Source: Takashimella koratensis
Lineage: Eukaryota > Basidiomycota > Tremellomycetes > Trichosporonales > Tetragoniomycetaceae
DNA length: 64,000 bases
Reading direction: 5' to 3'
Assembly (NCBI GenBank): GCA_003116875.1
Contig: BCKT01000014.1
Coordinates: forward strand, 318,149-382,148
Below the pieces are notes generated by a model that saw only the letters and a list, made by a program, of their open reading frames with translations, was not told the origin of the DNA and ran no database searches. Positions within the stretch are counted from its first letter, which is position 1. Each line of letters starts with the position of its first letter. Made by a program: the position numbers and the translations under genes. This document shows, one piece after another, positions 24,531 to 37,300 of the stretch.

Positions 24531-27500
24531 CTACTCCTTCTCTGCCTTCTTCTTGGGGGTTAAACTGAATCGACTTGGACTATCAGGTCCCTTTGACGAG
24601 ATACTTGGTGACCTTCTCAACGTCCCTCCAGTCGTTTTTGATGCTGAACCCGGTGTCCATTCAAGTTTGAGGAAGAGTAGACCAGTCCCTGCGGTGAGCT
24701 CGACAGAGACGTCCGCGGTTTGAAGAGAAGGAGGTTGGATGTGGCGCCAGATCTGAGGATCGGTCAGTGCTGACTCTCTTGAGGCTCTGGATGGATTGGA
24801 CGAAGTGGAGGAGTGGAGAAGCGGCTTGGAAAAGCCGGTGGTAATCAAGACTTACGTCGATTTGAGCCTCGCCGAGTTCGGGGTCTTTGCCAAACGAGTG
24901 GTGATCTGTACCAGGCGTCAGTGAGAGGGCTATTTGAACCTGTCCATCTTCTGAATAATGCACATACCATAGACAGTGGCGGCGAAAGCTGAAGTGCCAG
25001 GAGCGACGTTGAACGTAAACGTCTCGTTCCTGCTCTTGTCAGTCCTTGTTCGCCTCCAATCTCTCTCTTTCTCTTTATCTACCCCACGTTGCTCAATACA
25101 AACACCACTCTCACTCACCATTGTGGTTCGACGCCCTTTGCGTGGTCCGTCTTATGTGCGCGTCCACCCAACTTAATCTGAACATAAGGCTTGACGTCCT
25201 TGGCTGTGTGGCTTCCTTGCGGCTTGAGGTCTTTCGCTCCAAGTACTGTAACCGTCAAGGAGCCCGGTTCGCCTGGTCCCTCGCCTTGTCCTGGGGGCAG
25301 TGTGGTCGCTGCGTTGATCCCGTTCAACCCAGAGGGCTGCGACACTTGACCCGCGGGGACCTCGAACCCTGCCGACGCCGCAGCTGCAGCCGCCGCTCCG
25401 CCAGCTGCGGGGAGACCGTCGCCTTCGTGTAGTGTCCCAAGGGACTGGTCGACTTCAGAAGGGACGAGGACCTCTTTACCCGACTTGTCCTTTTTCTTGA
25501 TCAGACCAATTCGGCGTCCGGCAAACCCGCCAACGGCACCGACACCGTGGCCGACACCCATGACGACACCTGCACCGCCGTGGATGACGTTCTTGCCCAC
25601 CCCAACGGGCACACCAGTCAGAGCTCGCCCGGCCCCAGAGAAGGTACTGGTCTTCTGGCGGGTCCGCGCGATGACTAAGTGTGGGGAGAGAACACAGATC
25701 AGCGCCCCTCCACCAAGACTGTCCCCATGGAGCCTTAGATCAAAGTCTCAATCACTACTCACTCTCTGGCTGGAAGAGCAACCTCAAGGTGATCTGCCCT
25801 TTCTCCGCACCTCCAATAATCACCGGGACGTGCATTTCCGTCTGCTCGAACGGTTCGAGCGCAGCGAGGTCGATTGTGTTCCCACCCAGCGGTGTGGACG
25901 AGTTGACTTGATTCCAATCGTTGACTTCGAAATTGAACTTGGCAGCGACTCGGGAAGGCACGATCACTTCGAAGGCCTCGTTCCATACGGGCGTGAGTGT
26001 TCTGCAAGCGCATTATCAGTCAAAGGCTCTGACTGCGTGTCCCTCTCTCTTATGCGAAAAGAAATACTTGGTCGAGCTTACTTTTTCTTGGTCTCCGACT
26101 TGAAGGCACGGTTGCCGTTGAGATTGAAGACAACGTAAGGCTGCGACAACATCAGCAAGACTCCACCTTAATCCACTTCAGCAGGCTCAACTCACGTCCG
26201 ACTTTCCGCCTCGATCTGCCGCCATCAGGCCCTTGGCGCCGACCACGTCCACGCGCAAGACGCCCATGTCTTAGTAACCACGTCAGCGTACAACTCTCCA
26301 ACTCTTCAATCTTCCCATGAATGTTTGAAATCAGAGAGACTCACTGTTGATGCTCTCCCTCGGCTCGAGTTTGATATCGACAGGTACATAACGTGCCGCG
26401 ATGCGAACGGTACTGCGACCCGCTCCGTCCGCTTGGGAGAGTAAAAAGTCTGTCGGGTTGTTCTGTACCCAAAAGTCAGCTACCTCTCCTGTTAAAACAC
26501 TTTTACAATAATTCGGCCCTTGCCTTAAACTCACGAGACACGATTCGAGGAAAGACCTGGTGTCCGTCTTCAGCTCAGCGACGATATCTTCTTTCTCGGT
26601 ATCGTCCGCAGCGTTGATACGCAACCAGATTCGGCTGAATTCGAGTTCACGGACAAAACCTTCACCAACTTGATCCCATGTAGGTCGGTTGCTCCTTGCT
26701 TTCTCAGAGACGAAAGACGGCCAGTATCCGTCGTCAAACATGACTTCGAGCGAACCTTTGCGGGCAAGTTGACCCGAAATGACTTGGAAGACGAAGATAC
26801 CGGATTCTGAATGATCATCACCCCAAAGTGAGCATTATGTCAGCGCTATCTCAACCCCTAGGAAAGCAATACAAGAGATCCTGCTTCTCTCGCAAGAATT
26901 GTGTCCAATAGTTACTCACGGCTGGCAAGGAGTTCGGCAGTGGTGAGCTCTACACCGACCTCGGGGTCTTCTGCCGCGGTGATGCCCGTGTCTGCCGTCG
27001 CTGCCGTCTTGGTCGACACGACCGACTGACCACCCAGGGACATGCTGGGCTTGTGTCCACCGACAGGTGACCTGATCGACGTCGGGCTCGTCGGGCTTGT
27101 AGGTAACGCCGCTGAAGACCCATTCGCCGTGGATCCATTGATGACCAAAGGCTGGGGAGTCCCTGTTCCGCTCCCATTAGGAGTAGCCGCGGCTGCTTCC
27201 GCCGCAATCTCGAGCTCGTTCTTCTGTGCGTCAAAGTGAACCCCACCCTTGATCGAGACCGCGGGACAGAAATCGACCTCGTACATGAGCTGACCCTTGT
27301 ACGTTGTTCTGTCCAGCTTGATCCGGTCGCTGCGTACTTGGTGGCCCTTGGATTCGTAAGGGTACTTGGGGTCCGAGACCTGCTGGACAAACTCGGACGC
27401 ATTGAGCTCGACGATACCCAGAGTTCGATCTTTGCCGATATTTTGGTAATCCATGAGTTCAAGGATAAGTCGTTCTCGAAGACTGTGGATAGGGACGTAG

Positions 27501-30500
27501 ACGATCTGGTCCCATTCTGGGTTGAGGTTGTTGTTGATGACTTCAGTACGAGCGAGGATCTTGTTGTTGCCCATGACACGAACGTAAGGGTCGCTCTTGC
27601 CGCCAAGGGTCGCTTCAACATTCTTCACGTCCACGGCCTTCTTGAGCCAGACGCGAAGAATACCGATAGGCGGGACGTAGGCAGCAGCGCCACTGATACT
27701 ACCAGTCATCGCGACTGGCTTCCATTCCGCGGTCAAACGGATTTTACCAGCCCTGCTTCCTTTAAGAGGGAACCAGTCCTGGCCGCGCTCTTTCGCTTCG
27801 AGCAAGTCCACCAGCTTGACAGTCGCCTTGCCGAGGCTGGCTTGACCTTGCAGTTCCTTGTGGTCGACAACATCGACGGTGGCAACGCTGTTGTTCTTCT
27901 CGGCGACGAGGAACTCGGTCGCTGACTCCCAGATCGGCTCCCTGGCGTGCTTCATGACGGGGGTCTTGTGCGTCGCTTCCCTGCTGCCACCGAGGAAGAC
28001 GCGGGCATAAGGGTTGAGCTCGCCATGCGCTCGACTGATATCGAGGTCCTTGGCTTGGTGGATCGTGAGGCGGACAACTCCCGTCGCCGTATCCGGCAGA
28101 GGCTCTATCGTTCCATCGGCCGCCTTGACGGGTTTGAGAACGGGGAAGTAGGACAAGTCGTAGCGCAACTCGCCGCGGTCTTTGCCGCCACTGATGATCT
28201 TGCCGACGACACCTTCCTGCTCGGCGTCCTCCTCGAGGCGAGACAGCTCGTGGCTGACAGTGCCCAGCAGGTTGTCCGGTCGGTGGTCGTTGTAGTCGAA
28301 CAGGTTGAGGTTGAGCACGTCGGCGAGGGAGTTGATGAGGACGAACTGAGTCTCGTTCCACTGTGGGTTCCCGGTGCTCGGAATCGTCTTGGTCTTGGTG
28401 ATGGTAGGCTTGGCACCGAGCGAGATGGCGACGTAAGGATCTGGGTTGCCGCCGCCAAGCTTGACAGCCTTGAGGCCGTTCGCGTCAAGGATCGTGATCT
28501 TGAGCACACCGATAGCCGAGTCGAGAGGTGTACCCGACAACAGCGCCTGCAAGTCGATGGTGAATACATTGGGGTCATACATCATCGGACCCAGGTTGGC
28601 GTGCACCTGGTCGCGAATGAAAGGAGCGAGACCCGGAATGTTGTTGATGTCAAAGCCAAAAGTGTCACCGCCCAGGGGCTTGAGCACATAGTCGAATGTC
28701 GGCTTCTCGATAAAGCTCATGTCGACGGTTTGGATGTGCGGGAAGTTGGACATGAGCTTGAGCTTGATCCTGCGCAGTGTCAGCATGCGCCGTGTCCAAA
28801 TTAATCCATCTGGACTCACCTCATCCTGCCAGTGAAGCTCATGTCCTCGAGGAGGATCGGGAGCGACTTGGAGACTGCTCCCTTGCCGATTTTGATGGAG
28901 AGGACAATCTTGGGGTTGACTCGCTTGGCGGCCTGACGCGGGGTAATGTCCTGCAAGTCGTTGGGCGTAAACGAAATAGCCCAGTCCATGATGACGATGT
29001 CCTCGGGACTGTATATCAGCAGTTAGCGCATGTAGGGCACTCACGTCTTGGGGAAAGTGCGCACGTAGTCGATCCTCGGAGCTGCCAAAGTTAGTACACA
29101 CATCGAGAGTTCCAAGTCATCGCATTCTCACCTTTCGTGCCGACTGTAAACAGCAGGAGTCAGCGCTTCACATCATGACCCATCCTAGAGAGGACGTACG
29201 GGTAAAAGTGCTCAACCGGATGCTTTCCAAAAAGCTCGGAGTGTTGGCAGCGAGGACAGCGTCGACACTAGCGACGATCGTCTGCGACAAGACAGGCTCG
29301 TAACTGCCTTGAGTCAGCTTTTTGCTTCATAAATTTCCCACAAGCTGGTCACACTCACATGAGCCAGAATCGGTCGAGGAAACCGTTGAGCCAGTCTGCA
29401 CTCTCGGTCTCAGTGACGAGCCTAGTCTTGACGAGTTCACGCTGAATATCGTCTCGGGCTCGTTGACGGGTCCGCGAGATGGACAGGGAGTAGTAAGATG
29501 CGCAGGAGGCCATGATGAGGACGACCCAGCCCCAGCCGAGGTGGAGAACGGTGAAGAAGCGAGTCGCGACAACGGCGAAGATGATCTAGAGCGGTCAGCG
29601 AAAGTCGAGCTGAACGAATGACGAAGAGATGGGCAAGGATATACTTACGATACCGGCATTGTGGTACCATGAGCCGTACATTTGCTCGGTCCTGCCAAGC
29701 GTCAGCGGTTGAAGCTGTGACAAACTTAAGCAGCCACTCACAAGTACTCGCTGAGGATGCTGAGCTGCTCAATCGTTTTGGTATCACGGACAGCCATGGC
29801 ATCCAGTCCAGCGACCTGGCGCCAACCAGTGAGCATCTTTGGTGAGAGAGTCAGTTGCCTCCGTGTCATTTCAAGGAGCTAACTCACCCAAGTCGGGATA
29901 GGCGGGGCAGCACCGGCTGGGATAGATCCGGGGATAGCTTCCTGCAAGACCGTTAGCGACTGATAACATCTGGTGATGAGAGGTGATAATGGTATCGCGT
30001 CCGACTTACACCGCCAGGCACCTCGCCCTCGGCACGAGAAGCGAGGTCGATCTCTTTGAGCGAGACGGTCGGCGCGGGGGCTCCGACAGAGGACGAGTCC
30101 AGAGCGACGGCTGTGGACATTCAGCAAGCTGTCGATGAGGATGAAGCAGGAACTGAGGCGTAGAGGATGTAAGCTGAGGGGCAGTACTCACCTCGACCTC
30201 CTTCTTTGGTGTCGGCTTTGGCACCGGGCAAGCTGGCGAGCTGCTCCCGAGCTTTCCCAGCCGCAGCTGCTTTCTGCTCTGGGGTGGCATCGGGGTCGAA
30301 CGCCTGTGTGGGTGTGGTTTCAGTGATTGCTCTCACTTCACTCTCAACGCGATGGCAGTGAGTGGATAGAAGACCGGTGTGGTTTGTATCCACGGCACAC
30401 TCACATGGACGGCAGCGCCCTTGTTCTCGTCCTTGTGCAACATCGAGCTGACGGCGGCCTTATCGGTGTTGGTCATACCGCCCGGTGAGGCGTTGGCTGT

Positions 30501-30557
30501 GCCGTTGCCGTTGCCGTTGGGCAGGGCATGGTCGGTGGCTTTGACAGGGGCTGCCAT
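24531..30557 (-). CDS. Tricalbin-like ER-plasma membrane tether with SMP and six C2-like domains
   Basis: Extended-synaptotagmin/tricalbin family; tethers cortical ER to the plasma membrane and moves lipids. I could assemble 21 exons from the ATG at 30557 to the TAG at 24531, summing to 1542 residues in frame. Order: disordered N terminus (1-140), hydrophobic hairpin about 187-220 (FFTVLHLGWGWVVLIMA), SMP domain about 235-455 (LSQTIVASVDAVLAANTPSF, ISFTPNDLQDITP), then C2-like domains starting near 465 (GVLKITILDANGLK), 610 (GVVRLTIHQAKDLD), 745 (GILRVWLKKAVDVKN), 994 (IFVFQVISGQLARKG), 1123 (MGVLRVDVVGAKGLM) and 1365 (GSLTVTVLGAKDLKPQ). Exon 12 (28769-26920) is very long; exon 9 (29132-29143) is a 12-nt microexon encoding GTK between TL and APRIDYV. 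The fourth C2-like domain looks degenerate. Confidence 0.93.
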
Positions 30558-31500
30558 GGTGTCGCTGTCAAGCCCAGTTGATGGGCGTGGGCGGTGGTAA
30601 AGAGATGCGAAGTGGAGGTGGAGGAGGTTGAAAGACGTCGAGGGGTTAAGGAGTCGAGGGGTGATAAGGAAATGGAAGCACAGACAGGATACGATACGGC
30701 GGTGGGAGAGAGTCGCTGGGTAGGGGCGGGATGGTGCGAGGTGGTGAGGAGAGGGGAGGTGGTGGAGAGGTGGAGAGTGGGAGATGGGTTGAGGATGGAG
30801 CCGTCAAACGTGTGAATAAAAGAAGCAGAGGTCTAACCTAGGCAATGAGCGGTGCGTGCCTGGTTGCTGGTGCTGGTGCTGAATATGACGCAAGATATCC
30901 GACCACCGTTCAGGTGATGGGTTGATCCTGGGTGATGTTTCACCTGCCTCGCTGTCCTTTTGTCGTCGACGCTACGTCAGAGCGAGTGTGGTTGGGTGGG
31001 GATTGGGCGGTGAGCGAGGAGCAGGGCGTGGTGAGGAGCGTGCTTGCGGTGACCTCGAGGAGGGGAGGGGGAGACTGGGAAATGGGAAATGAGAAATGAG
31101 AAATGAGAAATGAGAAATGAGCCAGGCTAAGGCGAGGCAGGGGGCAGGGGGGAAAGAGGGGGTCAGGCGCAGAGAATGCAAGGGCGGGTAGGGAGTAGGA
31201 CGAGTGCTATACTTGATACCCAGTCTACTATAGAGTCAATACCGTACCTCGCTGCGGGATCTATTCGTCTACTTGCTCCCGGCCCAGGCAGCGATCGACC
31301 CGGAAGCAGACTATGGATAAACGGGGAGCAGGGGCAGGGGCAAAGGGCAGGGCCAGGGGATGACGTACAGTTCACGGTATACACTACACGTGTGTTTTAT
31401 CACCTTTCAATCCTCACCTCACTCTCCCCGTATCACTCCGTCCTTGGCCTGTCAACCACCAGCAACCTATTCTGAATCACGAAACTTTTCTTACTCTTTG

Positions 31501-31556
<56 letters not shown>

Positions 31557-31984
31557 CAACCATTCCATTCTCATCCCCCACCCACCCATCATCGCATGCA
31601 CCAATCCTCCTCCTCGCAATCTCCCATTCGGCCAAGTCCACATCCACTAACATCCCATCCCTATATCCCATATTCCACTCTCATCGCCCTCTATATTCAC
31701 GATCGACGCTCAATTCGTTAGCGATTCGGACGGGGAAAGGGGGGCAAGAACCATTTCTTCTTTCTCATCTCGGCTTTGCTGCTAGCTTTAGTCGGCCGGC
31801 GGCTTAGACCTTTAGGGCGTGGCGAGGTGACCCCTTTTTAGGGGGGGTTATTGTTCTCGCCGCGCTGAACGAGGTGGTTAGGGATATCCCTCATTTCGTA
31901 TTCAGTTGTCGTCATGCATCTCATTTCTACTGTACTCTGAACCATCTGTTACGCTGAGGTGTGACACTTCTCAACCAGGCACTC
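30558..31984. other. Intergenic region with GAAATGA and TC repeats
   Basis: Promoter side of tricalbin and 3' side of the IMPase gene. It holds tandem GAAATGA heptamers (about 31084-31121), a TC run (about 31505-31554) and GC-rich sequence. All ORFs are compositional. Confidence 0.5.
31505..31554. repeat. (TC)n microsatellite
   Basis: Nearly perfect TC dinucleotide repeat of about 50 bases with one interruption near 31543. Confidence 0.9.
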
Positions 31985-33724
31985 TCAAGGTTCCCACTCG
32001 TCCACAGTCGAGTAAAACTCCTCGCCAAAGCGGCGCTGAACCTCGAGCGTTGACTCGTCCTGGAATGTAAGGAGGCGGACGAGTTAGCCAAGGCCTTCGG
32101 TTGCTTATCATAGGCCCTCAGTTGTACTCACCGAAGTCGAGGCAATGTTGCGGACAAAGAGGTACTTGCGACCGGCTGAAAAGTGCTCGTCAACAAGTGA
32201 ATCTTACTTTTCGTGTTACATAGTCGACTCACCCAGAAGCGCAGCGTCACATTTGCCAGTGAGCGCATTGGCTTTGGTTCCAAACGAAACACCGCCAGCT
32301 TCACTCAGGATGCAGATGCCAGCCTAGACGGGGGTCAACCCATATTCATGCCATTCTCCCCCTCCCCACACCGATTTTTGCGCATCACACTTACGCAGAC
32401 GTCCCACGGCCAGACCTGAAGAATCAGCTAAGACGCATAATCTTGACCTACCCCAATCTCCCAGTACCTGTCCCTTTGTCAGCTATACCTTTTGATTGCC
32501 ATTTAGCTACTCCAGTTCCAACTCACAGGTCAATAGCGCCGCTGGCCACGAGACAGATATTGATGGCGGCACTTCCGACGGCGCGGAGCGAATGGACCAT
32601 CTTACCTCCCAAATCGGTATGTTCTGCGAGTTTCTGGAACGTGCCGATCTTGCTCGGCATAGCTGGTGGGGTCCTCGAGGATCCAAACTCGACCGCGACA
32701 CTGGTTAGGGATCAGTGATTCTCCTTACATTTGAAGCTGCGTTACGGTCCCCGTTGCAGCCTTTGTGGACGGCGCTCTCACGTACAGGGCTTGACCGAGA
32801 CTTGCGAGTGGCTTGGGCTTGCCAGTGAGCGGCAACTTGGTGGTCTGGTTCAAGAACGCGCCCCGCCCCTGGGCCGCAGAGTACTGATCCGTGTCAGCGA
32901 TGAGCAAAGGTATGAAGAGAGGGGGTCACATACCAGCTGGTCAAGGAACGGGTTGTAGATGACGCCCACGACGGGAACGCCACCGACCGCGAGACCAATC
33001 GAGGTGCACACCATCGGGAAACCATGAATCTATAATTGGTCAACCGAAATGCGTCGTAGAATATTGTGTTATTTAGATAGGCGCTGAGGCGTACAAAGTT
33101 GGTGGTTCCGTCAATAGGGCTGTAGGGATCAGAAATTAGTAGTCGACCTTGATAGATGACCTCTAGCTTACTCGACTGTAACGAGTCAGTGAACTCAGCA
33201 GACTCATTGAAGCGTTGACTCACCAATCCAGGTCGGCTTGTCCGTGACTGGCTGGCCAGCGTACGTCTCCTCGCCGATACTAGGTACGTCAGCACGACGA
33301 CCTACTTCCAGGCCATTAGACCCTTACGCCACCTTCACATACAAGTCGTGGTCCGGGTACGCAGCCGTGATCTTCTTGGTGATAAAGTCTTCAACGGCCT
33401 TGTCGACCTCTGTGACGAGCTGCAGTGTCCACGCAGATGTTAATGGCGTCAATAGAAGAAAAGAAAGAAGTGAGAAAGACTAAGGCTTGAGCTTACGTCT
33501 ACGCTGTTGAGCTTTTGGTCCTCGGACGCAGCATCAGAAGCGAATCGCTTCGCTTGGCCGGCACGGATCATCTCTCCCGCCTAACACGTGGAAGTCAGCT
33601 CTTGACACGGCACATGCGAGGGCGGATCAGTCGGGGTAAGGATGAAAGAAAAAGAGGGTCAGCTCACCTCTAGGGCGAGGGCGATAGTGAACTTGAGGAT
33701 ACTGTCGAGGTCGAGCTGTGCCAT
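31985..33724 (-). CDS. Inositol monophosphatase family protein, 14 exons with 4- to 25-nt microexons
   Basis: Mg-dependent phosphatase of the IMPase family (inositol-1-phosphate to inositol; QutG-like proteins are an alternative). Fourteen exons on the minus strand: 33724-33668, 33580-33497, 33419-33328, 33279-33224, 33175-33172, 33119-33095, 33029-32934, 32883-32786, 32700-32527, 32467-32452, 32415-32395, 32323-32233, 32175-32132, 32059-31985; 310 residues, in frame. Metal-site motifs: [28 protein letters not shown], and VWPWDVCAG near the C terminus. The IVDPIDGT motif is assembled from three exons, the middle one only 4 nt. Other landmarks: [19 protein letters not shown] and LYWEIG. It is divergent from DBP6 across 270 bp. 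Confidence 0.92.
33172..33175 (-). other. 4-nt microexon (TCGA) of the IMPase gene
   Basis: Bounded by acceptor TTACAG and donor GTAAGC on the minus strand. It supplies the bases that turn ATT G and C CCT into codons for Ile-Val-Asp-Pro, completing the conserved metal-binding motif; omission shifts the frame. Confidence 0.8.
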
Positions 33725-33994
33725 TGCTGTTGAGTTGGTAGGTGGTAGTGAGGAGGGAGGGTAATGATGAGGTCGAGCGTATTTAAGCCCGGCCCAGGAG
33801 AAAGGAGGGTATCCGGGTCAATCCCGATTTCTACTTTCCCACGGTCCCCGCAGTCCGCAACCCTTGTCAGTTACCCCTGGCCGACCTCCACCGGTGAGTA
33901 TTTTTTCGGCCTCAGACTTTTGACTGTTACCAGTTCCCAGATCACCTTGAACCTACCGACCCACTTACCCACCCCGTCCTCACACCTACACGCA
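33725..33994. promoter_or_regulatory. Compact bidirectional promoter, IMPase and DBP6
   Basis: 270 bases between divergent starts. A TATTTAAG element near 33779 could act as a TATA-like box for the IMPase gene on the minus strand. Confidence 0.45.
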
Positions 33995-34254
33995 ATGTCG
34001 CACGCGCCCCTCAAGCGCAAGCACACTTCCTTTGACGACGGGGGCTACGGCGGTCACAGCGCCCACGGTGGATCTGGGTCTGGGCCCTCTTCTTATGCCA
34101 CTGGCTCGTCCGGTGCGCCGGTGGGTGGGTCGCTCATCCATCCGGATCGGATGAAACGGATGGCTGCTGCTGCGCCTCCTGCGAAGAAAGTCAAGGTGCG
34201 TTGCAGGTGTGGTATGACCGTGAAGGGGGTGGGAAATCATCTCGGGAGTGGGAT

Positions 34255-34344
<90 letters not shown>

Positions 34345-37300
34345 GCTTTCCCTTGCTGCCTGCCCGTGTGACCGATGACATTTGTCAAGTCATGAGTGCT
34401 GACTCTGCCTCTCCTTGACAGGTCAAGACCGAAGCCAAGAAACGATATCTCAAAGCCAAAGCGAATCGTAAAAAGAAGAAAATTGCATCTCAGAAACCTC
34501 CCGTTCCCAAACCTCAAACCACCTTGACCACTTCCGTTACCTCTGATCCTTCTGGGTCCAGTTTGACGACCAAGTCGGAATCAGCGATGACCCCCGAAGA
34601 GAAAGAGCGCGCCAAACGAATTGCGAAGAAACATGCGATGCGAGACGCTCGAAGAGCTGAGCGAGTAGCTACCCGAGCAGCGAAGAGGGAGAAGGAAGCG
34701 AAAGAGGCAGGGAAGGAATGGGAGGAGAAAGTGAAAGCGGATGCGGAGAAGGCGGTTAATGGAGATTTCATGGCGGTTGCCATGCGGTTAGCAGAAGTGG
34801 GACAAGGCGAGGGTCAGGGTGGAAGACAGGAAGAGGTGGAGAAGGAGAAGAAAGAGGTGAAAGAGGTGAAGGAGGTGGACCCGGAAAAGGCGAGAAAGGC
34901 TCAGATGGAAGCAGAGGCCGCGGTTGATGGGGATTTCATGGCGGTCGCGATGAGGTTGGCGGCGATTGGTCAGGTGGGGAAGAAGGTCGAGCAGGAGGAG
35001 AGTGACGAGAGTGACGAGGATGAGAGTGACAGCGACGAGAGCGAGAGTGAGGAGAGTGAGAGCGAAGGGAGTGAAGATGACGATGAGGACGAAGACGTGA
35101 ACGAAGACGAGGAAGAGGAGGACCTGAGTAAAGATGACGAGAAAGAGGCTGTCGAGCAAAGACAGAAAGTTACAAACGGCGACGACTCTTCTTCTGATTC
35201 GGACGACTCGGACGACTCGGACGACTCTGACGCCCCCAGGCCCATTCTCCTCCCATCACCCTCGCCACCGCCACTTGAACCCTTCCCCCTCCCTCAACCC
35301 GCTCCGGCCCCCTCGCCCGCCCTCCTAGCGCGTCAAGGTCTCCCCAGCGGCCTTGAAGACGCCCACTTCGTCGACCAGGACCTCAAAGTGCCCGTGGACC
35401 AGGTCGAAGGGGTCTCAGGGAGGATGAAGGAGCGCTTAGCCGAGATCGGGGTCGAAGAGTTCTTTGCAGGTATGTAATTTCCACATCAGATCATTGGTTT
35501 TCATTACTTGAAGCATTATGACTACCTACCTTGTTCGCTTCTCGATACCTAGTGATAGACATGGTCTGGAAAAGAACGAAGCTGACAGAGTTGACAATTT
35601 TTTTTTTGGCTCAACGTAGTGCAAGCCGCGATCTTACCTCACCTTCTTCCCCTCCCGCTCGTCCCTCTCCCTTTCGCCGACCTCAACGACTACCTGATCT
35701 CTGCACCTACGGGGTCCGGCAAGACCTTGGCCTACGCTGTCCCCGTCGTCGAGATGCTGGCTAAACGAGCGGTTACAAGGCTCCGAGCGTTGATTGTACT
35801 CCCAACAAGGGATTTGGTCGTTCAGGTCAGAGAGACCTTGGAGGTTTTGGCTAAAGGCACGGGTTTGGTGGTGAGTACGAACTGGAACCGCAAGGGGTGG
35901 GCAAGTGGTGAAGAGGGTTGATATAGAGAGAGGGAGAGAGATGAGAAAAGATAAGAAGGGAATGCTGATTGGAATAGATTGGGAGTGTGACAGGACAACA
36001 TTCGTTCACTCACGAGCAATCTCAACTAGTCGCTGACCTTGACTCGGAGTAAGTACCCCTCCCTCCCCTCCCTCCCCTACCTCCCCTCCACCCCCTCATA
36101 ACCCCTTCCCCCCACCGTTGGCAACCCTACTGCGGTCACGCTAACACCTCTCAGCCTCCTCGGCGGCTCCTCTAAACTCGACATCCTCGTCGCCACCCCC
36201 GGTCGTCTCATGGACCACCTGACATCTACCAAAAACTTTACACTCCAACATTTGCGGTTCTTGGTTATTGATGAAGCGGATCGGCTGCTCACGCAGAGTT
36301 TCCAGAATTGGTTGGCGCAGGTGTTGGCGCATACTCGCCCGCCTACGGAGGGAGGGAGGGAAGGAAAGGATGAGAAGGAAGGGGAGGAGACGGACGAGGG
36401 CCAGCACGGCAAGCAAGGGAAGAGTCGGCCACGGAATGATGCTGTTGCCCCGGGATGGGCGGGGCGGGGCGTCGTAGCCAACGTGCATGGATTGAGTACT
36501 CGTCGATCCATCAACACTGTGAGTTGAACATTGCTTTACTCAAGGCCAGTCGCTGACAAACTTCTTCCATCTCTCTCCTCATGTCCACTTTATCCACCCT
36601 CCGCTCGTCGTATTCGCTGTTCCCTTGTTCCACCACAGTGCCAAAAACTCCTCTTCTCCGCTACGCTGACACGCGACCCGGCCAAAGTCGCTTCCCTCTC
36701 CCTGACCTCTCCTTCCTACTTCATCATTCAACCTCCTTCCCACCCCTCCTCCTATCTCAACCTGGGCGAGACTTTTGCGCTCCCTTCCGAGCTCACAGAA
36801 CGGATGCTCGTCCTCCCTGCGGCGCTGAAACCGCTCAACCTCATTCATCTGTTCCATGGCGGCGCCGAGTTTGGGGTCAGGTCCGCGCTGGTGTTCACCA
36901 AGAGCGTGGAGAGTGCAGCGAGGCTGGTCAGGCTGTTGAGTTTCTTCGAGGACGCGTGGGTACTAGGTGGTGGAGGTGGGGAGAGGACAGTGGTTTCTGC
37001 GTATACGAGGGATATGGCACCAGGGGAAAGAAAGACTCTGCTCAAGAATTTCGCACAGGGGTCGGTCAACATGTGAGTGGACACTATGGCAAGCGTGCAC
37101 GTTTAGACTATGAGCTAACAACCTGCTTTCTTTTTCTCCCTTTCTACCTCTTTCCTTTCGCTGTCCCTACTACCGACGCCACCTCCACAGCCTCGTATGC
37201 TCCGATCTCGTCGCGCGTGGTATGGACCTCCCTACCGTCGAGCACGTGGTCTCTTACGATGTCCCGCTGGATATGACCAAGTATGTCCATCGTGTTGGCC

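Noticed and set aside
27236..28804. Long plus-strand ORFs (229 and 285 residues) opposite tricalbin
   Set aside because: They are antisense to the long exon 12 with its C2 domains; the open frame is a by-product of codon bias.
31800..31870. T- and G-rich segment considered as a terminator or structured RNA
   Set aside because: No stable stem could be traced by eye and nuclear fungal genes do not use such terminators.
32702..32782. Alternative IMPase donors giving [13 protein letters not shown] in the protein
   Set aside because: Donor GTACGT at 32785 gives [12 protein letters not shown], which matches the family; the others need a 28-nt intron or break frame.
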